DNA of 64,000 nucleotides, taken from the NCBI GenBank assembly GCA_004194705.1, contig SADC01000350.1, positions 372,001 through 436,000 on the forward strand, given 5' to 3'. The notes under the pieces are model-generated. The model was not told the origin of the DNA and made no database searches. It saw only the letters and a list, made by a program, of their open reading frames with translations. The position numbers and the translations under genes are program-made. The DNA comes from Ditylenchus dipsaci (taxonomy: Eukaryota; Nematoda; Chromadorea; Rhabditida; Anguinidae). Positions 11,924 to 24,665 of the stretch are shown in pieces (position 1 is the stretch's first letter; each line of letters begins with the position of its first letter).

Positions 11924-14900
11924 ATGGCCCAGAAACACTTGAGTTTACATCAAGTGACGGGGGAGGAATTGCCATTTTATGTCAACTCTCAGTCTAGGAG
12001 GTCCCTTGGCGCACTATTTTGTGGTAGACGGGTGAGTTTGCAACGGCTAAACTAATATAAACAAAATGGATCGTTCAGAGATCCAAAAGATTCCAACAGA
12101 AATGCCTAGCTATATGTTTGGTCAGTTGTATGATCATCGGCTTTATCTATATTCAATTTCTCTCATTTCCTGAGCAGTTGTTGAAGAAGGCTGAACCAGT
12201 TGTTGTCAAGGTTGATCGTAAAATAGCTGTTTTGGATTTCGTACAACTCAAATTTTATACAGCCTAAAAGTGATATGGGTACCTCAAATGACGAAGAAAA
12301 AAACGCCGTAATTGGAATGCCTAATTTTCCTCTATTCGAAGGTTAAATAGAAACTAGGCTTTAAAAGTAAGTTTTACATGTATTGCTTGCAGGTCCCACT
12401 AATCCACGTCAAAAAGCTGTTCAAGATGCTTTCAAACACGTTTGTTGTTGTTAGAGTATAAACGAATGTCATTTTTGTATTTAGGCTTGGAAAGGTTACA
12501 GACAATTTGCCTGGGGTCATGATCATCTCAAGGTAATCAAGCAAAATAAACCATCTCAATAATTTTGTCAGAAGTGTTTCCGCATTGATTTTAACGTTAT
12601 AGCCTGTTTCTAAAAGCTATGGCGAGTGGATGGAATGTGGCCTTACTATCGTAAGTTTCACGAAGAAAATATTACCTTGAGTTTATTGCACCTTTTAAAC
12701 TGGGCTTTCTAGGTGGACTCTCTAGATACACTTATAATAATGGATCTGAAAGAGGGTGTGTATGCCATACTATTTTTACAGCTAATTACAAAGCAAGTTT
12801 AGAGTTTGTGGAGGCCAGAGAATGGGTCAAAAAGGAATTAACTTTTGACAAAAATCGATTTGTCAATTTATTTGAGACCACGATTAGAGTATTGGGAGGT
12901 CTCCTCAGCGCATTTCACTTGACTGGAGATAGAAGTAAGGGAATTTTCAACAAACATATATTAATGATTTTTTTAGTTTTCGAAGAAAAAGCTGAAGATA
13001 TTGGGTAGAGTGGGCGTTAAATTTTACGTAAATAAAACTAATTTTTCAGGCAGAGATTGATAGGTATGCTTCACTAAAATACAGTCGGACTTTCCGTAAC
13101 ATTTATTTTCTGGTTTTTTAGGTGCGCTAAATTCACCCTCACCAATCCCCTATAGTGATGTTAACCTCCAAACAAAGTAAAATTATATGTAAAAAATGAT
13201 TGTAAGCTCCACAGTCTCATTGTAGAGGAGGCAAACAACCAAATTGGAATGGTGAAAGCTCGCTGTCCGAAGTAAGCTCTGAACTGAAATTGCAATAATC
13301 ATCAAGTAAATTTAGGTGACTTCCATCCAGGCAAGGCTTTAAGCCACTTGGAGCAAAACTTTTTATATTTTCTAACTAAGCTTTTTAGCTTGAATTTCGT
13401 GATCTGTCCAGGGTCACCAACAATGACACATTTGAGAAATCTAGCTTTAAAATTTCTGAGCATATACATTCAATAGGATGTTCCAGTCAAGATGGATTGT
13501 GTGAAATGTTTATTTCTCCTGCAGATGGAAAATTTCAGGGTATACAGCATCTAAAATAACTAAAAAAGAAACCTTTTTAATCCAGCTTCAACAACCATTA
13601 CATTTGGAGCTAGATCCGATAGTTAGTAAGGGCTAAAATTAAAGTTAAAATAGCTATTTGAGCTTGGTCATGTTTCAGTTACGAGTACCTTCTGAAACAA
13701 TGGCTACAGACTGGAAAAACTATTGACTGGTGTGTTTTACAATTGCCTGTCAAAATATTGCTCTAATCTAAATCCTTGTTTGGTTGCTTTTTGCAGGCTA
13801 ATTGAGGACTACAAACAGGCTATTTCCTCAATGTCTGAAAAGTTGTGGCGTCATTCCGAGCCAAGTAAACTATATTTTATTGGAGAGCTTCTTGGCGGAC
13901 AAAAATTCTCACCTAAAATGGTGAATTTATCAAAAGCAAATGATAATAGGACGAATTTTAAAATGGTTGATTTTAGGACCATTTGGTGTGCTTTATGGCT
14001 GGAACATTAGCATTAGGGCATCAAAATGGTATGCCACAGGCTCATCTGGTAGCTCTATTATTTAAGCTTTGATATAGTCATTATTTTATTTATTTAGGAA
14101 ATGGCTGAGGTACTCTTGTAACTACTTTACTTTTACAGAAGGTAAATTACAATAAAAATTTCAGAAGCTTGCAGAGACCTGCTTTGAGATGTACCGAACA
14201 CCCACTGGCCTAGGGTACTTTTTATTCGCTAAACCTAAAGTGTTTTAAGTAAATTTCATTTAGGCCTGAAATCGCATACTTTAACATGTTACCTGGCGTA
14301 AAAGGGGACATAAACATTAAGGTAACCCTGTAGAAAGAACTTTTGACGCTACTGGAATATACCTCCCCAACCATTTTGGAGGGTACCTAAAACCCCCATT
14401 CTTGAAGAAAAAATTTGTGCAAAAGCCTTTTTTAGTAATGACCAGGCCCTGAGCCTAAGCCTAAATTATTGGGCGTGGTTAGAGCTGGAATCTAGCGTTC
14501 GGGCGGGATTTCGGGACGGGATTTTCAGCCAAACAAATTTCGCTTTACCCCCAAACATTTGAACAGGGATCCCGTCGGAATCTCGTTCTAATTTCGGGAT
14601 TTTTCCATTTTCCGTTTTGTACAAGAAATTACCCTCAAACATTGTTCTATGATTACAAATACACCTCCAGTAAACACGCTTCACATAATCGACATAATTC
14701 AATAATAATAATAATTTATCAACGGCAAAGCTTTGTTCAAAAAATTTAACATTTCGCTTAAATGTCGGCTGGTCAACACTGGCAAAGGGAAGTTTAGCAC
14801 AAGCTATGTGATGATCCACTTTTTTGTCCAACGAAGAGAGTTCTCCTACAAATCAAAAAAATGTTACAAAAAGAAAACGCAGCTTTGAACAAGCAATAAC

Positions 14901-16625
14901 ACCTTTCGGCATAATCTTTAAAAATTGGTGCATAGAGTTCTTAGAGCCTCTTGCTTTTCTCGCAGATCTCTGAGTTTATCAGCAAATTCATCGTGCTATT
15001 TTCCGTGAACGAAAAGCCCTTTTCTGCTGCCATCAGACATTTTGATTGATTTTTGCACATTCCGCATTTGGCTTTAAACGACGACAGTTTCTCGAAAAGT
15101 CCGATAATCTTCATAGCTATAAAAACCAAGTAAAGATTATATCGGAGAGAGAGCAAAAGAATCAATTTTGCAAAAAAAAAATGCGTCAGATGTATGTTTT
15201 TTATTTGATAAATTTCCGTCGGGATTCGACAAATTTAGAGATCGAGATTTCGGAAAATGATCGGGCGGGATTTCGGGACGGGATTTTCGCCCAAATCGGG
15301 ATCCCGTCCCGTTTCCAGCTCTAGGTGGGGTATATTCCAGTAGCGCCAAACTTTTATAAGAAATTTATCATTTTAAATTTTTTGTTAAAAATTTTCTCAT
15401 CGAGATATTATATAACTTTGGAAAACACTCCTTCAATACATGTAGTGAAATATGCAAATGCAACATAAAATAAATATTTTAGCCATTAGATGCCCACTCC
15501 CTCCTACGCCCTGAAGCTTTTGAGGCCTGGTTCTACTTGCACAGGTCCTTTTCATTTTTTAAAAGCCTAAAATATTAAGCTTTTTTAGAATAACCGGTGA
15601 CATAAAATATCAAGTAAATTTAATAACTTTGATTTTGTTAAAGGGATGGTGAAAGCTGTTAAGGAGATTGTCTCGACACGAAATTATTAATCCTAGTTTT
15701 TTGTTTTTTAAAGTGGTTTTACAGCCATATTTTGTCGACAACTCGGTATTGCAATCTAAGACAAACTTGTGTAGAATTAAAAGTTTGATAAGCATCAGCA
15801 ATATCACAATTTTCAAATTCATTCAAAAAATGTACTGAAAATCCAAATGCAATCTAGGTGGGGTATAAGGTATACTAGGTGGGATATAACAATATAAGAC
15901 TGATCAACCTTTTTTCGATGGGTTTTTTCTCCTTTTCCATTTCGATTTTTAGGGAACTTTTTTAAAAGAAGTTTGAAATTGTGACATCAATGATGCTCAT
16001 ACAACTTTCAATTCTGCACAAGGTTGTCTTAGATCGCAACAGCGAGTTGTCGACAAAACATGTCTAAAAACCACATTTAAAAAACAAAAAACTAGGTTTA
16101 ACCCTTTCGTGTCAAGACAATCTCCTTGACAGCTTTCACCCTCTCTTTAAATGTATTCTTTTATTTTAATTTTTTTAGGAATGGGGCTGGATAGCGTTTG
16201 AAGGTAGCATTGGTTTTCCACGCATATTTTTTCTATCAAATCTCTGCTTATATTGCAGCAATTGAAAAATACACCAAACTCGAAAGTGGGTATGCCTCTG
16301 TAAACAATGTCAAGAAGATTCCTGTCTCGCATCGGTTTTTTCTATTTTTCTCCGGACAAAATTTTCTCTATTAATAGATAAATTATTGCAGAGACATGAT
16401 GGAGTCCTTTTTCTTGTCTGAATCACTTAAAGTATGTCTAAAAACTGATAAAAAATTATTTTTTTTTTGATCGAAGATGTTTTTCAGTATTTGTATTTGC
16501 TCATGGCTGATGACCAAAAATGCTACCTCTGGATAAATACGTCTTCAACACTGAAGGTTAGCAAAGTGAAAAATCAATCGCCATAAAACAATTTAGGTCA
16601 TCCACTTCCTATATACGCTAGCTAG
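11924..16625 (+). CDS. MAN1B1: ER mannosyl-oligosaccharide 1,2-alpha-mannosidase (GH47)
   Basis: A type II ER/Golgi glycosidase that trims Man9 N-glycans. Residues 1-44 are cytoplasmic, followed by a membrane helix ([16 protein letters not shown]) and the GH47 barrel. Exons: 11924-12031, 12079-12210, 12263-12341, 12393-12439, 12485-12532, 12603-12650, 12713-12755, 12803-12934, 12977-13004, 13050-13063, 13122-13176, 13226-13271, 13316-13330, 13389-13539, 13586-13625, 13679-13729, 13797-13920, 13977-14048, 14098-14109, 14165-14214, 14264-14321, 15483-15544, 15589-15613, 16179-16203, 16259-16334, 16392-16431, 16488-16556, 16597-16625. Catalytic residues are present: E in [13 protein letters not shown] in GARSDSYYEYL, E in [13 protein letters not shown], and the calcium-binding T in VFNTEGHPLPIY. 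HSEPSKL marks the MAN1B1 rather than the MAN1A class. The intron after 13330 has a GC donor. An A5 run in exon 16488-16556 needs one more base for the frame. Two introns hold transposons. Confidence 0.93.
14341..15352. repeat. GACGCTACTGG / C-rich repeat split by a hAT insertion
   Basis: The left edge (GACGCTACTGGAATATACC, 14341) and right edge (GGTATATTCCAGTAGCGCC, about 15330-15350) are inverted copies. The core has CCTGAGCCTAAGCCTAAAT. The element at 14480-15323 has inserted between them. It lies in MAN1B1 intron 14322-15482. Confidence 0.6.
14480..15323 (-). mobile_element. hAT element remnant, CCCG family, with transposase fragments
   Basis: The ends TAGAGCTGGAA / TTCCAGCTCTA bound CCCG-type subterminal arrays like those of 7371-8677. 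On the minus strand, 14941-15165 resembles a BED zinc finger ([10 protein letters not shown]...TMNLL). The frame at 14466-14831 has [20 protein letters not shown], matching the hAT transposase 'LPFxxVExxxF' region. Flanking bases GGCGTGGT/GGTGGGGT are only a weak 8-bp duplication. The transposase is incomplete. It lies in a MAN1B1 intron in opposite orientation. Confidence 0.72.
15645..16146. repeat. Inverted repeat inside MAN1B1 intron 15614-16178
   Basis: The left arm (about 15645-15800, with GGTGAAAGCTGT and TTGTCGACAACTC) and the right arm (about 15985-16140) are reverse complements with scattered differences. The transcribed intron could form a long hairpin. It is probably a MITE; target duplication not clear. 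Confidence 0.65.
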
Positions 16626-17504
16626 ACAAATAAGTGCTTTCTACTCAATTCAGTGGTACAAAGTCCTAGAATATTCTATTCTCCAAAGTACTGATTCGTG
16701 TGTTGTGTGAATGTTGTCCTCCGTGTGTCTTTCCCACTTTTGTTTATCGGCAACTGACGTGGATATTTACTTGTGTGGTTTTCTCTCTTGTCATTCTACG
16801 AAACAGTCGGGTATAGAAGCAGTTTGTGGAGCATAATACTGCTATATGGGTATTCCTCCTACTGCATAGTATTCAGCCAGCATAATAAACATGTGTCCTA
16901 TTACTCTTGCTTATTTCTGTACTCCTCTTTTGTTTTATTATGTGGGCATAATAATAAATACAATGTGATCTTGTAAACTTAAATAATAAACACTTTTTGG
17001 TGTTGAAATTTACTCTTATCCGTCATAATACATGGCGTAGTAGTCATTTTCTTTCCTGAAGTTTTTCCTTGTAGTTGAGATAGGAGTGGGTGTTGTGATC
17101 AATGGTTTGTGGGAAAAATGTTTGAGCGTTGTAGACCTGGATATTTTAGTGGCTTGAGTAGTTGAGGTGGTTACATTGTTCTCAATTTCCTAAAATGAAT
17201 TTTACCCGCATGATTTTATGGGTACAGTTAACCTTTGATTTAATCCCCCTTGGGATCGACCTTATGGGAAAACCAAGGTTAAATCAAGGGTATAGTTACT
17301 TATATTTTTCGAACTCACAGCCGAATTGAGCCCACGGAGGGGGGCCGTTGAATCTAAGGTTAATTTATTTTGAGAAAAGTTCAATAGCTGCAGCTATTCG
17401 GATGACAGAAATTTCGGTCATTTTAAGTAATCCCACCTGATAGAACCTCTGCCTCACAGAAGGAGATTTAGTGAGCATAACAGGCCTAACTACTATGTTA
17501 GAGG
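16626..17504. other. Intergenic region with a degenerate Tigger-like piece
   Basis: This lies between the convergent MAN1B1 and the minus-strand secreted gene. Around 17222-17300, GTACAGTTAACCTTTGATTTAA and its inverted partner AACCAAGGTTAAATCAAGGG look like a decayed CAGT-ended MITE. The rest is A/T-rich with no recognised feature. Confidence 0.45.
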
Positions 17505-19912
17505 TTATTGTTCTCCTACTTGTAGCATTGCCTCCAAATTCGGCACCTGGTTAGCTTTTTCCAAAATTGATACAACTTCCTGCTTTTCTACAACCACTGA
17601 CTCAAACTCTTCCGGTACGCTGTCTATAGATTCTGCTATTTCTGGCATTGTCTGTGAAGATAGTATTGCTGGAGAAGTAGCTGTTTTCTTGTGTGCCTTA
17701 GATGGCTCCACCAGCCTTTCCACCTCCTCTCCAGTTGTGTCCACTGATGAATAGTAGTCGGGAGAGTCAACACTTTCAGCAATTTCCGGCAGTTCCACTT
17801 TACTATCCTTGTCCACTTCAGCCGGTAGTTCATCCACCAGATGGGAAAAGTCTACACCCAAGTCTCCATCTCCAGATTTTACCTCTCCTAATGATTTTGA
17901 GTCAACTGGAGCGGCAGACTTAGCCTTTGATTTGGGTGATCCACCAGCTCCACCTAGTAGTTCTTGGATGTTGCTTTTGCTGGTGAAATTTTCAATGAGT
18001 TCTGGATTAGCTAGAAGATCCCCAATAATATCCCATCCTTTGGGTCATGGATCAAAGAAAGAGCTGTCTGTAAAAAAATTATTATTTTTTTAATCAAATC
18101 ACTTTTGCAACTCTAAAAATATCACACCTTCCAAACACCAAAAACTTTTGTTTTTGGAAATAATATCAAAGAAAATAGTTAGGCATAACCAACAACAAGA
18201 ATAGCAAACCTGGAAGTTGGAGAACAGCTCGCTTTTTCTGAACTCATCTACAGCCTTGTAGATGTCACCACAACTAAAGTAGGAATATAAATAAATCTCT
18301 TATACAAATTGATTTTATCTGCATCCTACTTTAGCCTATTACAAATCCCGATAAACGGTAGTTCTGGCAGTGGTTCATCAAATTGCCGGTATGAGACTTG
18401 GACAAAAGACTATCGAGAATTTTTGAGAAGTCAGTAGATGGTTCTAAAAGTACATGTAAGAAAAATATATTTAAATAGTATGCTTGAGTAAGCCTGCCAG
18501 TGTAAAGAACCTACCCGGCGAAAGATCAGGATCAGCTTGGGATTTTCCTGTCTTCTCTACTGACTCCTTTCGTTTGTCATTGACCACATTAAATATTTCC
18601 GTAAGCAATCCACTTGGTCCAAAAAGCGTCTTTTTCCAAACATTTTCGTCAGCTATAGTTTATTTGATTAAAACAAGAAAAGAAACTAGCGATCTGTTAT
18701 ACGAGCAAATGCATCTAAATTGAAAGAACTAAGTCCAAAATCTGGTGCTTGCTGAACTGTTGGTTGGTCGTGCTGGAGTTGTGGCGGCTAAAGTTATATT
18801 TTATTTATTTATTGCTCTAATTACCAGCTTACATGTAGTTTACTATTGTTTGCTACCCTTTGTTTTGTTAATTGTACTGGCTGTTGACCAGCATTGGGCT
18901 TCTGAAATGCATTCATCACTGACTGTACAATGCCACTCTTCTCCAATGCCCGCATAAATCCATTATTGGGTGAGCTTGCTGAAAATCAATTAATTATTGA
19001 GCTGCTATTTATTACTTCGTTTTTCCCAAGGTCTTTTTTAATAGAGTAATGAATGAGAGGGAGAAGCGGTTTGTGAATCATTTTCGTAGTGATCGGATAA
19101 CATTTTTAGGGTCTTTTGGACCAACCTAATAAAATGTATGCGCAAATGAAGTTTTAGAAGAGGAAAATTAACACAATATCATTTTGTATAACAAGCATGC
19201 ACTCTGAGCTTGACATCTCCAGTTGTTTGCACTGGCGGTGAAAAAAGTCCAGACAAGAGTCCGAATAACTCTTTATAAAAGAAGGATGGGCGGTTTACCT
19301 GGCGAATTAGGATCGAGTAGATAATCAAGCTTGGCAGGAAAACAAATTGAAAAAATCACTCTAACGGATCAGATTTGAAAAGTCAGCTGATTCTGTGCTG
19401 TTACTGATACAGAAGATTAAGCAACTTAATTTTGGTGATTTTAAAATTACCGCTAAGAATAAGCTTTATAAAAAGTCAAAAATTTATACAGTTAAAATTG
19501 CTAGCTCTTATAATTTATCTTGAATCATATAAAATTTGCCCATCCTCTGGCTAAAAATAGAAAGCGACTTTTTCTGTTTGGTTATATATAACCCGAATAA
19601 TTCAATTCAAGCAGATATTTGTATGTTTACTGAGCTTGAATAAAATCAGCCTGTTATTACTAGGTAAAGCAATATCAAAATGATTGCTACACTCGATCGT
19701 TACTTTATTCATATACCTGATTGGTCTATGTCTGATAGATCCTCTGCTGCCGGTTCAGCCCTGCTGATAGTGTATTGCAATCCATTGCTCTTGTCCTTAT
19801 CTCTTGGTACATTTAATTTCTGACTAGGTGCTGCATCACAAAAAACTATACAAAATATGAAAAGAAGAATCAAGCAGGCTCTTGATCCCCAAACTGCTGC
19901 ATTCACAGGCAT
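17505..19912 (-). CDS. Putative secreted protein, unknown function (gene A)
   Basis: The start ATG at 19912 opens exon 19717-19912, which has a clear signal peptide (CLILLFIFCIVFCDAAPS) and a charged linker. Further exons, judged by GT-AG borders and open frame, lie near 19200-19345, 18800-18985, 18690-18787, 18516-18655 (VWKKTLFGPSGLLTEIFNVV), 18361-18450 (STDFSKILDSLL), 18209-18275 (CGDIYKAVDEFRKSELFSNF) and 17505 to about 18055. The last exon is long, acidic and Ser/Pro-rich, and holds two similar segments, LPEIAESVDSPDYYSSVD and MPEIAESIDSVPEEFES. Some junction phases do not close, so the model is approximate. CGDIYKAVDEF recalls small helical cysteine domains, but I do not recognise the family. 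Extracellular or vesicular location is inferred from the signal peptide only. Confidence 0.6.
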
Positions 19913-20609
19913 TTAGCTATATATCCCATTCACAAATCGATTATTTTGAAAACCTATAACAATAGCAGCATTAGCAATGTAAAGCAACAGGGCAATTCTC
20001 AGAAACAACAGCAAGAAGAAAGTTTCCCTCCTCCTCCCCTGTGATTTTGGTGGTGGGAGAGAAATCCCTTGTGTGTCTCCCAAGGCTTCTAGCAGACTTT
20101 CTTCTTACCCACCTTGGTTTTTGGGGAAATAACCAGTTGTGGTATGCTGTAAATGAGCAATAGGAGCAGATATTCATGGTTATGGCTAAGGCTTTTGCTT
20201 TCCTCTACTTCTTATTTTTATTTTGTGACGAAAATGTTTGGTCATCTTCTTGTCTCCGTCTGCTGCTCTTTCAAGGCCGATTTTTTTGCTTTTGGTCTTG
20301 AATGACAGCAATTTGTTACGCGGAAAACTTTTATGAATCACTGAGCATTTTTAAATTTGATTGCAATACAATTTTAAACGCAGAGGTTGTTTGGTTTGCA
20401 ATATCAACGGAGAATTACCGTCTATGGCCACAAGATTCATACAATTGAATTGACGGGGACAGTTTTTACTCCGAAAATGCACGAAATTATTTTTTTGAGC
20501 TATAAAGTGATTACCAACAGTGATGAAATAATTTTTTTGAGTAAAAAAGCTGCCATCCGCCAACTCAAACATACGAAAATCGTGACCGTAGATGGCAATG
20601 ATATTTTAA

Positions 20610-20838
20610 AGGACCATGGTTTTTGCACGCAGCAGTTGTCACCCGCCAATTCAAACTTTTTTATAATCATTAAACTTCTGTACGGATTTTTCAGTTGGCT
20701 TCTAACAAAACAAGGCCTAGAATTTATTTTTAGGTTTTGTTTTGTTAGAAAACAACTTGAAAAATCAGTACAGAAGTTTGATCATTGGGGAAAAATTGAA
20801 TTGGCGGGACAACCGCTGCGCGCAAAAATCACGGTATT
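20610..20838. mobile_element. TTAA-flanked foldback MITE (AGGACCATG family)
   Basis: TTAA lies at both borders (20606-20609 and 20839-20842). The left end is AGGACCATGG and the right end is degenerate. The arms fold around about 20730 and share CTTCTGTACGGATTTTT with the copy at 2846. Confidence 0.6.
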
Positions 20839-21825
20839 TTAATGAATTAACTGGAATGAAGAAGTCTTGGAAAAAGGTCAATTATATTAAATTTCTTGGT
20901 TTTTTTTTTCAAAATCACATGGATCGAGGTTTAAAATTTATGACCTTGGTCAGAACGAGTGAAAGCAACAAAAAAATTGTATCAGATTTAAGATTGGATT
21001 TGCTTGTCACTTGCTTGATCTGATTATGATGACTTCCATACTTTCCAATTTTACGGCTAGTAGTGATCTTCCGGTGCTCACACTACGTTAACAATGACAA
21101 GGCACAAGTTGCAGTCACATTCATAATGTGTCCTCAATGACGCGTAAAATTGTGAATGCGTTAGTCGAATTTGAAGCTTCAGTCAAAATCACATTTTCCG
21201 CGTCATTAGAAACGCCGTTTTACGCATCCTGATCTTTCCTGGCCTAACCTGGGCGTAAGCAAAAACATAAATAAGAAAAAAAAATTAATAAAAAAATAGA
21301 CAAAAAATTAGCAAAGGCAAAAAAACTTTCGACGTGTAAAATTGAGTTATAAACCTTTTCGGAACTTTTTTAGGTGTGGGTTTAACTGTAGTTTAAGGCC
21401 GAGAATTTTTTATAATTCTTATTACAGATTATCGAATATTATATTTGCGAAAAATTTTTGCAACTTTTGCTTTCTGTATTTTAGCTAAATGTTAATGTAG
21501 TATATTTAAAAAGAAGACTACACCTCGGACCACATATTAAAAAACCCGTTTATTCATAGGAAATACCAAATATACACACAAACAAACATCCGCAAAATAG
21601 TATTATCTACAGACAAAAAATGATAACTCGGCACACCTAGCAAACATACAACAATTAAATCTTCAAATTTATCATTATACAGTCAACAATTTTCGTTCTG
21701 TAAAGTAAATGGTATTTATTAAAAAATGATGGAATTTTCATTTAGGAACAGCAATTTTCGGCAATGTAAAATGCCTTTTTGAAATAATATGATCACTGGA
21801 TTTCCTGTAATAGGGCGGTTATCGA

Positions 21826-21960
21826 CTTTGAGAACCTATATCTCGGCTCAGAGAAAATGTGACGCTATCCTCAATGGGCGGGGGGGGGGGTGGTGTTTGC
21901 CTTGGTCCCCCCTGTTGTGGTTTTTTTGTGGTTTTTAGGCTAAGGCTCAGGCAAAATAAG
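21826..21960. repeat. G-run / CCTTGGTCCCCCC repeat
   Basis: A G10 run, then GCCTTGGTCCCCCCTGTTGT and GTTTTTAGGCTAAGGCTCAGGC. The same words form a hairpin at 49470-49625 in a calcium-channel intron. Confidence 0.5.
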
Positions 21961-22486
21961 GCCATGTCACTTTTTGTTAAAAAATAATTGTGTTTTACCG
22001 ACCCGTTTTTCATACAAAAAACCGGATTCGCAGATACATAAAAGTTTAAGGCAGATGTGTGGAGCAAGTGTATGGAAATGTCGAATAATTTGGCTGAAAA
22101 TTATGCAAATCTTTAATATGATGGTAAAGCACGATTTTTTTGAATCAAAAAGTGACATGTTGGGTGTCGAACAAATTCTCATCGCCTCCTCTTTCATCGC
22201 CTCCCCCTAAAAAAGATCTTGCCCAAATAGCGCGAAATCGAAGAATTATGAGCGAAACAAATAGTCGGAAAATTTTGGACCACCCTGTTATATTTTTTAA
22301 AGATTTTTACCCTGAAGTACTTTTTGACTGGGGAAATCTCCAAAATCAATTTTTTTCTAGGAGCACTTATTACAGCCATTACAGCCCATGAGCACTTATT
22401 TGCACTTACTTATTTGCACATTTAAAACCATCTGAAACTCGACTCTTCTAAAGAGTCTTCATCCCAAGTACTGAAAACAATTCATT

Positions 22487-23871
22487 TTATAAATCCGCCT
22501 GCTTTTCCAGCCTTATTGCCGCTTTTCCACCATCTCCTTTTCTAGAACTGTTCCTGACAGTCTCTTGCGTAGGCTCGACCAGATCATAGTAGTCCCCTCC
22601 AGGTGCTGCTGCCCTCTTTTGCCTGTCATAATCACAGTCAACGCATTCCACATCGTAATCTTCGGCTTCAGGAATAGACGACCTAGCTCTAGGCACCCTT
22701 TCCTTGGCTGTTTGAGTGGAGTATGGTCTAGAAATGGTGGTTGCAGTGGGCAATTGGACCAAAGTAGGGCACTAGCTCTAGGAGCTGTGGTTCCTACTCC
22801 CCTTTTAGGCGGTCTCCTCATAGTTGGCTCCTCATAGGTAACCACTTTGGGCGAAGTGTTGTAAATTTGTTTGGAAGCAGGCTCCAGATCAGCATTTATG
22901 TGAGTAGACCACGTTCTTGAGCCACCTATTGCTAGTTGATTTGCTGGTTGAATGGGTCGGAGAGGTGGTGGAGGGTCTGGCATGTCGTTAAGGGGCTGGC
23001 TGAGCAACGGCTCTACAGAAGGATTATGTTGTAAATGGGCTTTAGGAGGTGGGGACGGGGGCTTAACTGCATCTTCTGGATTGAGTTGTGAGTCATGTGA
23101 GGGAGAAGCAGGCTTCTCTATGGTGCCCATAAAACGGTCTATTAGTTGGAACCCGCGGGAGAATAGGCGACATTGCTCGGAGGAAAGCCCTTGCTCTTGG
23201 CACACTGTGTGAATGGCTTCTGGGTTGCTGAAAAATAGTAGCAAACGTTTTAGACCAACATGAAAGGCTCAAATGAAAACCCCCCAAACAAACAAAAATT
23301 TCCCATATTATTTTATGAAATATCCTGACCAGGTAGGCCAAGTAGAGTACCAATATTTGCAGACCATAATTGATCTTTTGTAATTACTTTACCTGCTTAT
23401 TGTCTTGCGGAATTTCTGATCTCCAATTAGTTGAGCAGCCAAATTTAAATTCGCAAAATTTTGGTCATGTTTGAAGTTGTGAGCAGTACATGATATAAAA
23501 CGGCAAATTTGAGAGTTGCCTCTGCAAATTGGTACATCTCTTAAAGCAGAGTAAGTAGGGGCTCCTAGTATGGAGGATTCTCTCAGACCCAAAGAAGGGC
23601 TTTGTTGATCTGCTGTAATCTAGAAATAAAAAATGTGATTTATCATAATTACATGTAATTAACATGATACCCTTTTGGGGATCATTTGGTTGTTCTCGAG
23701 CAACGGTTGAGATGTGTCGAAAATGGGTTGGACTATTTTCAAAGCAGTATGTATGAGGTCATCTAATGAGACCTGTCTTTTGTGAATAGCTGTTGGAAAC
23801 CCAAAAACACTGCTCCACTCAACTAACTGCCACATAAGCAGCAATCCAATGGGGATGTGTTGCAAAAACAT
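22487..23871 (-). CDS. Putative secreted cysteine-containing protein (gene B)
   Basis: The exons are 23671-23871 (ATG at 23871), 23394-23619 and 22487-23227. Exon 1 has a signal peptide (GLLLMWQLVEWSSVFGFP) and a dibasic HKR soon after it. Exon 2 carries the cysteine-rich part (ICRGNSQICRFISCTAHNFK) and NLNLAAQLIGDQKFR. Exon 3 continues with VCQEQGLSSEQCRLFSRGF, then a long proline-rich linker, then an acidic Tyr/Cys tail (EDYDVECVDCDYD) ending EKQADL. The last part is in another frame from the linker, so either an unseen short intron or a one-base indel lies near 22750-22800. The pattern feels like a nematode-restricted secreted family but I cannot name it. It runs in the same direction as gene A, 2.6 kb away; the two proteins do not look alike. 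Confidence 0.65.
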
Positions 23872-24591
23872 CAGTTTCCAGCATAAATATTTAGGTGAGT
23901 GGTGTCTGAAAATCGATTAGCTTAAAGAAATGAAATCTTAAACCGAGATTAGCAAACACAGGGATGTATAAATTGAATTGAAAGCTTAATGCAATAAAGT
24001 TGCGCAGAAGGCAACCTGGTAAGCTCAAATTTGCGATTCAATAGTAGATCATTAATAAATAATTCATTTATAAATAATTTAAGTTTATCCGATTAAAAAG
24101 GGAATAGAGGGTGGTATGTACAATAATGATATGGCCATGACCAAAAAGAAGAAAAAAGAAAATGTTCTAATAAAGCTCTCCTCTCGACTTTGTGGAACTG
24201 TATCTCAAAGCAGAGTCAAAGCTCTTTATGGCATTTTATTTACTCTCACGAGCTCTACTGATTCTGCTTTTTAGATTTTAGATTTTCACACAAAAATCTC
24301 GAGATCGATCTAAAAGTTTCCCGAGCTTCATAGAGTTGAAAAACAGACCCTCGGCAGATCTATTACAACATTTACGGTATTTGTATCTAACGTCGAAAAT
24401 GATCAATTATGTCTAAAGTTACTGGCTGTCTCAGCTTCTTGACCCCGTTTTGCAATTTCTCTCAAAAATTATGATTTGTTATAGTTTAAGCAAATTAGGG
24501 TTGTCAAATAGCCAATTGGGCAAAACAATTAGTCGTTCAATAAAGATTGGTCAATCGCACACCATAAAAATTTTGAAAATTTTACTATACA

Positions 24592-24665
24592 GTCCACTAG
24601 GTACTGGTCTTAGGGTGGCGCGCTATCAAGAGTGGCTGGTTAGCAGAGTGGCGGGTTAGCGAGAA
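24592..24665. mobile_element. Solo Tigger-like terminus
   Basis: TACAGTCCACTAGGTACTGG is followed by repeats of GTGGCnGGTTAGC. It resembles one end of the CAGTCGA family with its own internal word. The partner end is missing. Confidence 0.4.

Larger units (their letters stand above)
19913..22486. other. Intergenic region
   Basis: It holds the MITE at 20610-20838 and the G-run repeat at about 21826-21960. The plus-strand frame at 20387-20842 crosses the MITE and is not a credible gene. The remainder is A/T-rich with no recognised content. Confidence 0.4.

Noticed and set aside
20387..20842. 151-residue plus-strand open frame
   Set aside because: It runs across the TTAA-flanked foldback at 20610-20838 and matches no family; the hydrophobic part is the palindrome itself.
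21230..21330. Possible structural RNA in an A-rich stretch
   Set aside because: Only low-complexity A/T sequence; no conserved stem or promoter could be seen.
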